DNA of 63,998 nucleotides from an uncultured Collinsella sp. Lineage in GTDB: Bacteria; Actinomycetota; Coriobacteriia; Coriobacteriales; Coriobacteriaceae. Shown piece after piece: positions 54,151 to 62,762 of this stretch; the stretch's first letter is position 1, and every line of letters starts with the position of its first letter. The stretch is taken from NCBI GenBank assembly GCA_958439425.1, contig CAUBVH010000013.1, positions 1 to 63,998 on the forward strand, in the 5' to 3' direction. Position numbers and translations under genes: made by a program. A model generated the notes under the pieces. It had not been told where the DNA came from, did not search any database, and saw only the letters and a program-made list of their open reading frames with translations.

Positions 54151-55407
54151 ATGGCTTCCACCAACTCCAACAAGGGTCGCGCCGTCGTGCTTTCCGCCGC
54201 GTGCGTCACCATGTTCTTCATCAGCTCCATTGCGCTGTATTCCGTCGTGAGCAAGAACCTGCTCGCCGTCTACCCCGAGTGGTCCAGCGCCCTTACCTGG
54301 GCTTTCCCCGTCTTCCAGACCATCATGGCCGTGACAGGCATCTTCGCCGGCCGCATCTCCGACAAGATCGGCCCGCGCAACGTCGTAATCGCCGCCGCCG
54401 TGTGCTACGGCGTGGGCTGGTTCATGTCCGGCACCGTCACCGAGCCGTGGCAGTTCTACCTGTGGTTCTCGCTCGTCGCCGCCATTGGCAACGGCCTGGG
54501 CTACAACCCCGCCCTCACCACCGGCCAAAAGTGGTTCATCGACAAGAAGGGTCTCGCCTCCGGCATCACCCTTGCCGCTTCGACCGCCGGCCCCGCCGTG
54601 CTGTCCCCGGTGCTCGCCTCGCTGCTCATCCCGAGCCTGGGCATCTTTGGCGCCCTCAAGGCACTCGGCGTCATCTTCTTTGTGACGATCGCCGCCTCCG
54701 CCCTGTTCCTGAAGGCCCCCGAGGCCGGCTGGCTGCCCGAGGGCTTCGAGGCCCCCAAGGGCGGCGCGCATGCCGGCACCTTCGGCGACCTCACCCCGGG
54801 CGAGATGGTCAGGACCCCGCGCTTTTGGGTCCTCATCGTCACCTTCGCCTTTGCCGCCACCGCCGGCACCCTGCTCGTGGGCAAGGTTGCCTCCATCGCC
54901 GCCGTCCAGCTCTTCGCCGACCCCACGAGCGCCGCGGCCGTCGCCCTCGGCGGCGTGGTGGTCTCCGTCAACACCTGCGCCAACCTGGTCGGCCGTCTGT
55001 CCTTTGGCCAGATCATCGACAAGCTCGGCGCCTACAAGTCGCTGCTCATCAGCCTTGTCGTCACCATCGTCGCGCTCGTCATCATGTCGATGAGCTTTAC
55101 GCAGAGCATGTTCTTTGTGGCGCTCGCCCTGCTCGGCTTTAGCTTTGGCGCCCTGCTCGTCATCTACCCGCCGCTCACCGGTGGCGCCTTCGGTACCAGC
55201 AACATCGGCGTCAACTACGGCATCATGTTCTTGGGCTACGCCGCTTCTACCTGGATCAGCCAGCCCATCACTGCCGTGCTGTATCACGCCGAGGCCGGCA
55301 GCGCCGCCTACCAGCAGTCCTTCTACGGTGCCATCGTGATCGCCGCCATCGCCGTCGTGCTCACCGTCTACATGATGGTCTCCGACAGCAAGAAGAAGTC
55401 CGCCTAG
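54151..55407 (+). CDS. MFS transporter, oxalate/formate antiporter (OFA) family-like
   Basis: 418 residues, 12 helices, with the OFA-type pattern: FFISSIALYSVVSKNLL near the N-terminus, GRISDKIGPR between helices 2 and 3, and GNGLGYNPALTTGQKWF in helix 4-5. Family members carry oxalate, formate and other small carboxylates. It lies between the SDR and Gfo/Idh genes and is likely their substrate importer. Confidence 0.85.
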   Translation: MASTNSNKGRAVVLSAACVTMFFISSIALYSVVSKNLLAVYPEWSSALTWAFPVFQTIMAVTGIFAGRISDKIGPRNVVIAAAVCYGVGWFMSGTVTEPWQFYLWFSLVAAIGNGLGYNPALTTGQKWFIDKKGLASGITLAASTAGPAVLSPVLASLLIPSLGIFGALKALGVIFFVTIAASALFLKAPEAGWLPEGFEAPKGGAHAGTFGDLTPGEMVRTPRFWVLIVTFAFAATAGTLLVGKVASIAAVQLFADPTSAAAVALGGVVVSVNTCANLVGRLSFGQIIDKLGAYKSLLISLVVTIVALVIMSMSFTQSMFFVALALLGFSFGALLVIYPPLTGGAFGTSNIGVNYGIMFLGYAASTWISQPITAVLYHAEAGSAAYQQSFYGAIVIAAIAVVLTVYMMVSDSKKKSA

Positions 55408-55475
55408 TTTTGCTTGACGCGGCAAGGGCCGTCCTCTTGCCGCATTCCACCGGTCACCAGTATTAAGGAGTCGAA

Positions 55476-56516
55476 ATGTCTGAGCTCAATCCCGTCCGCA
55501 TTGCCGTTATCGGCGCCGGCGCCATGGGCCGCAACCACATCCGCTTTGTCACCGAGGAGCCCGAGGCCGAGCTCGTCGCCATCGCCGACGCCTTTGAGGG
55601 CGCCCGCGCCACGGCCGAGGCCGCCGGCGTGCCGTTTTACACCAATCCCGCCCAGATGATGGACGAGGTCAAGCCCGAGGCCGTCATCATCGCCACCCCC
55701 AACGACCTGCATCTGGGCGTTGCCCGTGAGGCCGTGAAGCGCAACATCGTGCCGCTGGTCGAAAAGCCGATCTCCAACGACCTCGAGGATGCCCAGGCCT
55801 TCGCCGCCGAGGCCGAGACCGCCGGCGTGCCCGTGCTCGTGGGCCAGCACCGTCGCCACAACCCCTTCGTCAACAAGGCCAAGGAGATCATCGAGTCCGG
55901 CGAACTGGGCAAGCTCACCGTGTCGAGCTTCCACTACATGATCTATAAGAATGACGAGTACTTCGATGTCGAGTGGCGCCGCAAGAAGGGTGCCGGCCCG
56001 ATCCTGGTTAACCTGGTTCACGACGTCGACCTGCTCCGCTATCTGCTGGGCGAGCCCGTTGCCGTCCAGGGTATGCAGTCCAGCGCCGCCCGCGGTTTTG
56101 AAACCGAGGACTCCGCCGTGGTCAACGTCCGCTTTGCCGACGGCGCGCTTGCGAGCATGACCATCTCCGACGCCACCGCCAGCCCTTGGAACTGGGAGGC
56201 AAGCGCTCGCGAGGACCCGCAGTACCGCCCCTTCGACGCCGACGCCTACTTTATCGGCGGAACCTTGGGCGCCCTTTCGCTGCCCCGCCTGCACCAGTTC
56301 TCCTACAACGGCACCTCCAACTGGCACAAGCCGCTGCAGATGGAGATCCCGGCCGTGGACCCGGCGCTGCCGCACAAGATGCAGCTCAAGCACTTTGTGA
56401 AGGTTGTCCGCCGCGAGGTCGAGCCCGTCGTGACCCCCGCCGACAACGTCAAGACGCTCACGCTTCTCAACGCCATCAAGGAGGCCGCCGAGACCGGCCA
56501 GCTCGTCGAGCTGTAA
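55476..56516 (+). CDS. Gfo/Idh/MocA family oxidoreductase
   Basis: 346 residues. N-terminal NAD(P) domain (about 1-125) with GAGAMGRNH and the EKP motif (PLVEKPIS), and a C-terminal beta domain with GAGPILVNLVHDVDLLRY carrying the catalytic-type Asp/His pair. It oxidises cyclitols, sugars or similar substrates. Third gene of the operon, 68 bases after the MFS gene. Confidence 0.9.
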   Translation: MSELNPVRIAVIGAGAMGRNHIRFVTEEPEAELVAIADAFEGARATAEAAGVPFYTNPAQMMDEVKPEAVIIATPNDLHLGVAREAVKRNIVPLVEKPISNDLEDAQAFAAEAETAGVPVLVGQHRRHNPFVNKAKEIIESGELGKLTVSSFHYMIYKNDEYFDVEWRRKKGAGPILVNLVHDVDLLRYLLGEPVAVQGMQSSAARGFETEDSAVVNVRFADGALASMTISDATASPWNWEASAREDPQYRPFDADAYFIGGTLGALSLPRLHQFSYNGTSNWHKPLQMEIPAVDPALPHKMQLKHFVKVVRREVEPVVTPADNVKTLTLLNAIKEAAETGQLVEL

Positions 56517-56589
56517 CGCCTTGAGAGCGGCCGCGGCAGAAACCCCATGCCGAGTCCCTCGGTCCGCCACAAATAAGCCCCTCTTCTTT

Positions 56590-56625
56590 GCCCCGCGAGC
56601 AGCCTCCTGCCCGCGGGGTATTTTG
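56590..56625 (+). terminator. Rho-independent terminator of the SDR operon
   Basis: CCCCGCG and CGCGGGG close over a 14-base loop and are followed by TATTTTG. Confidence 0.8.
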
Positions 56626-56697
56626 CTACGTTGCCAATGATTTTTCTGGGGCGGGGGGCTTTTTGCACCTCAGCTTGATTCGCTCGCCATGAAATGT

Positions 56698-56833
56698 GCC
56701 TATCTACTACGTTCAACCGATCACCCTCAACCATGCCAAATTTCGCGGAATAAAAACCGCAGATAGACGGGTTGCGCATTTTCGGAAAACCGGGGGATGG
56801 TCGACCCACACGGTTCAAACGTAGTAGATAGGC
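56698..56833. repeat. Inverted repeat element upstream of tex
   Basis: GCCTATCTACTACGTTCAAC (56698-56717) and its complement at 56812-56833 (with one extra base) flank about 93 bases. Nothing coding lies inside. The region 56517-56936 otherwise holds the terminator above and, presumably, the tex promoter. It is MITE-like in size. Confidence 0.7.
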
Positions 56834-56936
56834 CGCTTTCGTGGTTCCGCGCCAAAACAGTCTTTTTTGGGCGAAGTGGCAGGTGGTATCCTTGGTAGCT
56901 CTGTGCTGCAAACGCACCTTAAACGCAAGGAGTCCC

Positions 56937-59084
56937 ATGGATCTTATCGCCCAGCTCGCCCGCGAGCTCAACCTTAAGGCCGCCAACATCGAAGCGGCCG
57001 TCAAGCTCATCGACGAGGGCAACACCATCCCCTTTATCTCGCGCTACCGCAAGGAGGCCACGGGCGGCATGGATGACGTCGCCCTGCGCGCCCTCGACGA
57101 GCGCCTGTCATACCTGCGCAATCTTGAGCAGCGTAAAGAGGACGTCATTCTGCTCATCGACGCCCAGGGCAAACTCACGCCCGAACTCGAGCAGCAGATT
57201 CGCGAGGCCACGCAGCTCCAGCGCGTCGAGGACCTCTACAAGCCCTGCCGCAAAAAGCGCATGACCCGCGCGCAGAAGGCCCGCGAGGCAGGCCTGGAGC
57301 CACTCGCCAACATGATCATCATGCAGGCCTCGGCCAAGGGCAGCGCGCTCGACGCTGCCGCGGCATACGTCAACGAGGATGCTGGCTTCGACACGCCCGA
57401 AAAGGCGCTCGCAGGCGCGGCGGACATCGTGGCCGAAACGGTGGCCGAGGATCCCGAGAACGTCGCCGACCTGCGCGCCTTTACGCAAAACACCGCCGAC
57501 ATCGTCGTCGAGGCCACCGACCCCGCCGAGAAGACCCCCTACGAGCCGTACTACAGCTATGACGAGCCGCTGCGCCGTATACCCAACCACCGCGTGCTGG
57601 CTATCGACCGCGGTGAGCGCGAGGGCAAGCTCCGCGTGCGCGTGAACGTCGACGGCGCCGCCGCCACGGCACGCCTCGGCAGCCGCTGGCCCCGTCGCCA
57701 GGGCGTGTTTGCTCCCATCTTCGATGCCGCCATCGCTGACGGTTACAAGCGCCTCATGGCCCCCTCGCTGGAACGCGAGGCCCGCGCCAAACTCACCGTT
57801 CGCGCCCAGACCGAGGCCATCAACGTCTTTGCCAAGAATCTCGAGGGCCTGCTCTCGGCGCGCCCCGTGCGCGGCGCCCGCGTACTCGCGCTCGACCCGG
57901 GCTACCGCACCGGCTGCAAGGTCGCCGTCATGGACGAGACCGGCAAGCTACTCGACCACGGCGTGGTCTACCCCACCAAGCCGCGCCACGACGTCGCCGG
58001 CACCAAGCGCGAGCTCGCCCGCCTCGTCAAGAAGGACGGCGTCAACACCATCGTCATCGGCAACGGCACCGCCAGCCGCGAGACCGAGGAAGTCGTCTCG
58101 GAGTTCATTGCCGAGCAGGCGCCTGGGCTGCGATACACCATTGTTAACGAGGCCGGCGCGTCGGTGTACTCCGCTTCCGAGCTCGCCAGCCAGGAATATC
58201 CCGATCTGGACGTCACCGTGCGCGGCGCCATGAGCCTGGGCCGCCGCCTGCAGGACCCGTTGGCAGAGCTCGTCAAGATTCCGCCCCAGTCCATCGGCGT
58301 GGGCCAGTACCAGCACGACCTTGACCAGGCCGAGCTTTCACGCACCCTGGGCCACGTGGTGGAGGACGTCGTTAACCGCGTGGGCGTCGACGTCAACACC
58401 GCAAGCGCGAGCCTGCTGGGATACGTATCGGGCATTACGCCGAGCGTGGCCAAGAACATCGTGGCATACCGCGAGGAAAACGGCGCCTTTACCGATCGCC
58501 GCCAGCTTAAGAAGGTCCCCAAGCTGGGACCCAAGGCATACCTCAACGCCGCGGGCTTCCTGCGCATCAGCGGTGGCAAGAACCCGCTCGATGCGACGAG
58601 CGTCCACCCCGAGAGCTACGAGGTGGCCACGTCCGTCCTGGAGCGCGCCGGCGTTGCGGCAAGCGAGCTCAGCCGCGGCGGCGTGCCCGATATCGAGCGT
58701 CGCCTGGGCAGCATTTCGGCACTGGCAAGCGACCTGGACTGCGGCACCCTGACGCTCATCGACATTGTCAACGAGCTCAAGAAGCCCGGTCGCGACCCGC
58801 GCGACGACGCGCCCGAGGTGGTCTTTAGCCGCTCGGCGCTTTCCATCGACGATCTGGAGCCCGGCATGGAACTCAAGGGCACGGTGCGCAACGTTGTGGA
58901 TTTTGGCGCGTTCGTCGACGTGGGCGTGCACCAGGACGGCCTCGTACACATCTCCAAGCTCGCCAACCGCTTCGTCAAGCACCCGAGCGACGTGGTGCGC
59001 GTCGGTGACACGGTCAAGGTGTGGGTTGAAAAAGTCGATCGCGACCGCAAGAAGATCTCCCTCACCATGGTGCAGGGGAAGTAA
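56937..59084 (+). CDS. tex: Tex family RNA-binding protein
   Basis: 715-residue cytoplasmic nucleic-acid-binding protein of the Tex/Spt6 family, involved in transcription or expression fitness. GCAAGGAG precedes the ATG at 56937. In order: N-terminal helical domain with FISRYRKEATGGMDD (about 22-36), a YqgF/RNase H-like domain (about 325-450, LALDPGYRTGCKVAV), helix-hairpin-helix repeats (about 495-560, TASASLLGYVSGI) and a C-terminal S1 domain (about 640-713, GTVRNVVDFGAFVDVGVHQD). Confidence 0.95.
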   Translation: MDLIAQLARELNLKAANIEAAVKLIDEGNTIPFISRYRKEATGGMDDVALRALDERLSYLRNLEQRKEDVILLIDAQGKLTPELEQQIREATQLQRVEDLYKPCRKKRMTRAQKAREAGLEPLANMIIMQASAKGSALDAAAAYVNEDAGFDTPEKALAGAADIVAETVAEDPENVADLRAFTQNTADIVVEATDPAEKTPYEPYYSYDEPLRRIPNHRVLAIDRGEREGKLRVRVNVDGAAATARLGSRWPRRQGVFAPIFDAAIADGYKRLMAPSLEREARAKLTVRAQTEAINVFAKNLEGLLSARPVRGARVLALDPGYRTGCKVAVMDETGKLLDHGVVYPTKPRHDVAGTKRELARLVKKDGVNTIVIGNGTASRETEEVVSEFIAEQAPGLRYTIVNEAGASVYSASELASQEYPDLDVTVRGAMSLGRRLQDPLAELVKIPPQSIGVGQYQHDLDQAELSRTLGHVVEDVVNRVGVDVNTASASLLGYVSGITPSVAKNIVAYREENGAFTDRRQLKKVPKLGPKAYLNAAGFLRISGGKNPLDATSVHPESYEVATSVLERAGVAASELSRGGVPDIERRLGSISALASDLDCGTLTLIDIVNELKKPGRDPRDDAPEVVFSRSALSIDDLEPGMELKGTVRNVVDFGAFVDVGVHQDGLVHISKLANRFVKHPSDVVRVGDTVKVWVEKVDRDRKKISLTMVQGK

Positions 59085-59093
59085 ACCGCCAAA

Positions 59094-59308
59094 GCAAGGG
59101 TACCCCCTGTAGCAGCGTGCAAAATCGCGAGTATTCTGCAAATTCCGCCGTTCCAGATGCCCCTCAGAGGCGAAAAAGCAAAAACAGCCCCCGTTTTAGC
59201 GTCATCAGAGCCAAAACGAGGGCTGTTCCGCGCTTCAACCAGCTGGTAAAAGCCTTTACCTTGCTGAATATTCTCAATTTTGCACGGCGCAGGCGGGGGT
59301 ACCTTTGT
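59094..59308. repeat. Nested inverted-repeat element between tex and tal
   Basis: An outer pair of about 48 bases (59094-59141 with 59261-59308, GGGTACCCCC-type outer ends) matches with several mismatches. Inside lies AACAGCCCCCGTTTT (59183-59197) with AAAACGAGGGCTGTT (59213-59227). About 215 bases in all, with no coding potential. It begins ten bases after the tex stop. Confidence 0.7.
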
Positions 59309-59310
59309 CC

Positions 59311-59485
59311 ACGGCAGAATATGGAAGCCAATCACCAACCTACTGGCAAGTTCGTGTCGGCAGCCCCGGCCTTTCCTTTGCCTAGCGCGACCCTCGCGAA
59401 GCGCGTGAGCGATAGGGAAAGGAAAGGCCGGGGCGAGCAGCCCGCGGCGCAGCCAGTGTTCGCGTTACGGCAGAATATGGAAGCC
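59311..59485. repeat. 19-base direct repeat of the tal 3' end flanking an inverted repeat
   Basis: ACGGCAGAATATGGAAGCC occurs at 59311-59329 and again at 59467-59485, where it encodes the last residues of transaldolase. Between them, CCCCGGCCTTTCCTTT (59364-59379) and AAAGGAAAGGCCGGGG (59418-59433) form a perfect 16-base inverted repeat. This looks like the scar or border of a small insertion or a local duplication. Confidence 0.75.
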
Positions 59486-60169
59486 CAAAGCGGCGATATC
59501 CTTGGCAAAGCCGCGCACGGTGTCGAGCGAGACCTCGTACGGATCACGGCCGATGTTCTTGCGCTTGGCCAGGATGCTATTGGGCACCGTGATGATCTGG
59601 CAACCGCATCCTTCCGCCTGGTAAATATTGATAAGCTCGCGTGTGGATGCCCACAGGACCTCGCAGTTGGGCTTGGCGGCGGCCTTCTTGACCGACTCCG
59701 TCATAAACGGAATGGGGTCGACGCCGGTGTCGGCGATGCGGCCGGCAAAGAGCGAGATGATAGACGGCGTCTCGGCGTCAACGGCCTCGACCATCTCGTC
59801 GACCTGCGTAGGCGTAAAGATGGTAGTGACGTTAACCTTGATGCCGTCGGCCGAAAGCTTGCGGACCAGCTCGGCGGTGGACTCGCCCTTGGTGGTCACG
59901 CACGGAATCTTGACGTAGACGTTATCTGCCCAGGTAGCGATCTCGCGGGCCTCGATCTCCATGGTCTCGACGTCGTCGGCAAAGACCTCAAACGACACGG
60001 ACACATCGGTGATGTGGGCCAGGACCTCCTTGGCAAACGCGCGGTAATCCGTCACGCCGCCCTTCTTCATAAGGGACGGGTTGGTCGTGAAACCCTGAAC
60101 GTTGCCGTTCTCGTACATGTCGAGCATGCCCTCGAGGTTTGCACCGTCAGCGAACACCTTGATTGCCAT
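59465..60169 (-). CDS. Transaldolase-like / fructose-6-phosphate aldolase family protein (copy 1)
   Basis: TalC/FSA-type class I aldolase of 234 residues from the ATG at 60169 (AAAGGAATC upstream). The TIM barrel has GFTTNPSLM (26-34) and the Schiff-base lysine Lys87 in VYVKIP. It is about 80% alike to the second copy at 62763. It acts on fructose 6-phosphate or sedoheptulose 7-phosphate. A terminator separates it from the PTS genes upstream, so it has its own promoter. Confidence 0.92.
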   Translation of the reverse strand: MAIKVFADGANLEGMLDMYENGNVQGFTTNPSLMKKGGVTDYRAFAKEVLAHITDVSVSFEVFADDVETMEIEAREIATWADNVYVKIPCVTTKGESTAELVRKLSADGIKVNVTTIFTPTQVDEMVEAVDAETPSIISLFAGRIADTGVDPIPFMTESVKKAAAKPNCEVLWASTRELINIYQAEGCGCQIITVPNSILAKRKNIGRDPYEVSLDTVRGFAKDIAALGFHILP

Positions 60170-60393
60170 CTGCCTGATTCCTTTCGTCTGCATACGGCCG
60201 ATAAACTGCTAAACACTTTACCTATGTTTATCAAGGCGTGAGCTGCGGGTTTTTATCTTCTCGGCGAACGGTTTTGCAGTTTTACCATTTTTATATCGAC
60301 ACCCCAGCGGCAAAACGTTTTTGCTGATCATCGCGGTTGATTCCGTTCGCGGCGCAGAGACAGCGCTTCACCGGTACGTTTTCACAACCACTC

Positions 60394-60436
60394 CAAAACA
60401 AAAGCGGTGACGCCTCATTTGAGACGCCACCGCTTC
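60394..60436 (-). terminator. Rho-independent terminator after the PTS operon
   Basis: On the minus strand, AAGCGGTGGCGTCTC and GAGGCGTCACCGCTT form a hairpin followed by TTTGTTTTGG. The rest of 60170-60492 shows no gene and should hold the tal copy 1 promoter. Confidence 0.85.
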
Positions 60437-60492
60437 CGTGTAGGAGCCGGTTATCGGAGCTCCGCCCGATTAGGGCTTAACGTATGCCTGGA

Positions 60493-61884
60493 TTACTCTT
60501 CCTCAACGTGGTTAATCACAGCACCCTTGGTGTGGATGAAGTTGGGGACGAAGGCGACGATCAGAAGGACAGCAAGAATCGCGTAGACACCGGTGGTACC
60601 GAAGGCCTCGGCAGCGCGGCCAAGCGTAATACCAATGACGGAGAAATCGAAGTCGCCGAACGTAGTGTTCTTGAAGCCAAAGACGTCAAGAACGGGCAGG
60701 AGCAGGGCCGGGGCAAAGGTGATGAGCAGGCCGTTGACGAAAGCGCCAAGAGCTGCGCCCTTGCGACCGCCGGTAGCATTGCCGTAGATGCCTGCGGTAG
60801 CACCGCAGAAGAAGTGAGGAACCATGCCCGGGATGATGAAGATGCCCAGGGTAGCGCCCACGATGAACATACCGACCACGCCACCGATAAAGGAAGCGAC
60901 AAAGCCGAGGATGACGGCGGTGGGAGCATAGGGGAAGAAGACGGCGCAGTCGACGGCGGGGATGGCACCGGGGATCAGCTTGTTGGAGATGCCCTGGAAA
61001 GCCGGGACCAGGTCGGCAAGGATCATACGAACGCCGTTATAGACGATGGTGACACCAACGGCAAAGGACAGGGCACAGGTCAGGGCATAGACAATCACGT
61101 TGTCGCCGCCAGCGGTCTTGGTGACGACCGCAGGATCTGCGATGTAAGCGGCGAAAGCGGTAACCAGGTAGAAGAAGGCCATGGTAAGAGCCGTGGAGAT
61201 GGTATTGTCGCGCAGGAAGGCGAACTTCTCGGGAACCTCGATCTTCTCGGTGCTGTTCTCCTCGGCGTCCTTAGCAAAAAGCGTACCGACTGCAGCGGAG
61301 ATGTAATAGGCGAGTGAACCGAAGTGGCCCATGGCGATTTCATCGCCATCGGTAACCTTCTCGGTGAAACGCTGACCAACGGCGGGAAGCATAGCGCTCA
61401 CGAGGCCCAGGAACATGCCGCCCACGATGACAAGCTGGACATCCTGGAAGCCAGATGCCTGCAGAACGGCAGACAGCAGGCAGGCCATAAACATGCTGTG
61501 ATGGCCCGTCAGGAAGATGTACTTAAACTTGGTAAAGCGGGCAATGATAATGTTCACGACATAGCCGAGAATCAGGATCATCATGGTCTGAACGCCGAGG
61601 ACGCTCTGAGCCATCGAAACAACGACCTCGTTGTTGGGCACGACGCCGGTGATGTGGAAACCGGTCTCGATGAAGGTACCCAGCGGAGCAAGGTTCTCCT
61701 GAACAACAGCGGCGCCGGCGGACAGCATGATGTAACCAAGAATGGGCTTCAGGGTGCCCGTCATCACCTTGTGGGCAGGACGCTTAAGCGCGACAAGGCC
61801 CACAAAGGCAAATAGACCCATAATCCACGCTGGCTTGGTCAGAATCGATTGGATAAACTCAAGTATGGGAAGGATGGCTTGCAT
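60493..61884 (-). CDS. PTS EIIC, ascorbate (UlaA/SgaT) family
   Basis: 463-residue membrane permease from the ATG at 61884 (GAGAAAGGAAG upstream), with about 11 helices. Family segments include TGHHSMFMACLLSAVL, VPHFFCGATAGIYGNATGG and GIFIIPGMVPHFF. It takes up L-ascorbate or a related sugar acid or pentitol in family members. Order on the strand: tal copy 2, EIIA, EIIB, EIIC. Confidence 0.92.
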   Translation of the reverse strand: MQAILPILEFIQSILTKPAWIMGLFAFVGLVALKRPAHKVMTGTLKPILGYIMLSAGAAVVQENLAPLGTFIETGFHITGVVPNNEVVVSMAQSVLGVQTMMILILGYVVNIIIARFTKFKYIFLTGHHSMFMACLLSAVLQASGFQDVQLVIVGGMFLGLVSAMLPAVGQRFTEKVTDGDEIAMGHFGSLAYYISAAVGTLFAKDAEENSTEKIEVPEKFAFLRDNTISTALTMAFFYLVTAFAAYIADPAVVTKTAGGDNVIVYALTCALSFAVGVTIVYNGVRMILADLVPAFQGISNKLIPGAIPAVDCAVFFPYAPTAVILGFVASFIGGVVGMFIVGATLGIFIIPGMVPHFFCGATAGIYGNATGGRKGAALGAFVNGLLITFAPALLLPVLDVFGFKNTTFGDFDFSVIGITLGRAAEAFGTTGVYAILAVLLIVAFVPNFIHTKGAVINHVEEE

Positions 61885-61955
61885 CTGCGCTTCCTTTCTC
61901 TCTAACGTGGGCGCGTTTCCCTCTTCCACAGGGAACCGCCCTTTTTTGTGCCGCT

Positions 61956-62231
61956 TTAGGCGTTAGCGGCGGCCGCCTTGATTGCCTCGAGGGCGTCTTC
62001 GCGGATCTTCTTCTTGTTCACATAGCTGCGAACGATCACAACGTTGCCGTGGAGCTCGGGGGCGAGTTCTTTAACGGTGATGAACAGATCCGGATTTGCG
62101 GAAGAAGCACCGTTCAGGTCCATAGACTCAACGTCGGCCTTGATGCCCTCCTCCTCGCAAAGCTCCTCGACTTTGCCAGCGAGCATCAGGCTGGACCCGA
62201 TGCCGTTTCCGCATACGGTGATGATATGCAT
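61956..62231 (-). CDS. PTS EIIB, ascorbate family
   Basis: 91 residues, lactose/ascorbate-type EIIB. The phosphocysteine is Cys7 in TVCGNGIGSS. It passes phosphate from EIIA to the sugar bound by EIIC. It lies between the EIIA and EIIC genes. Confidence 0.92.
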   Translation of the reverse strand: MHIITVCGNGIGSSLMLAGKVEELCEEEGIKADVESMDLNGASSANPDLFITVKELAPELHGNVVIVRSYVNKKKIREDALEAIKAAAANA

Positions 62232-62306
62232 GGCAACCTTCCTCTCCTACACGTGACGGTTTTCCGTCTATCCAAAAGCGGCGACGCATCGCCGTGCCAT
62301 TAAGGC

Positions 62307-62753
62307 CTAAAAGAATGAACGCATGGTCTCCAAAACCTGCTCGGGCGCATCGCATGCGCTGAGCTTGGCAACGCAGTCCTCGTCCTCGAACATCTGCGAA
62401 AGCTCCGCCAAGCAGCCAAGATGAGCCTTGGGGTCGGGTGCGCAAATACCCACGAGCACGTGAACCGGATCGAAATCCTCGTGTCCAAACGCAATGGCAG
62501 GGTCAAGCGTGACGATACAGATCCCCGCTTCACTCACATTGCCATCTGCCTGAGCGTGGGGCATGGCGATGCCCTCTTCCAAGACCATATAGGGGCCGAA
62601 TTTGTGAACCGATGAAATCATGGCGTCAACATAGCTCTGGTCGCATTTGCCAGCGTCTACGAGCAACTTACCGCATGCCCTGATCGCTTCCTCCCAGTCG
62701 GAGGCCTCGACGTGGCAGGCAACAAGCTCGGGCTTAAGAAGATCGGTCAGCAT
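62307..62753 (-). CDS. PTS EIIA, fructose/mannitol-like (UlaC type)
   Basis: 148 residues. The phosphohistidine is His66 in EGIAMPHAQ, the EIIA-Fru/Mtl/UlaC signature. It accepts phosphate from HPr. It starts nine bases after tal copy 2 ends. Confidence 0.92.
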   Translation of the reverse strand: MLTDLLKPELVACHVEASDWEEAIRACGKLLVDAGKCDQSYVDAMISSVHKFGPYMVLEEGIAMPHAQADGNVSEAGICIVTLDPAIAFGHEDFDPVHVLVGICAPDPKAHLGCLAELSQMFEDEDCVAKLSACDAPEQVLETMRSFF

Positions 62754-62762
62754 GCTCGTCCC

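Noticed and set aside
53719..55425. A 568-residue minus-strand open frame opposite the SDR and MFS genes
   Set aside because: It is shadow coding opposite two clear genes, with a Gly/Asp/Ala-rich translation.
59094..59433. Insertion sequence between tex and tal
   Set aside because: No transposase or target-site duplication of usual length is visible. The parts are better described as inverted repeats and a 19-base direct repeat.
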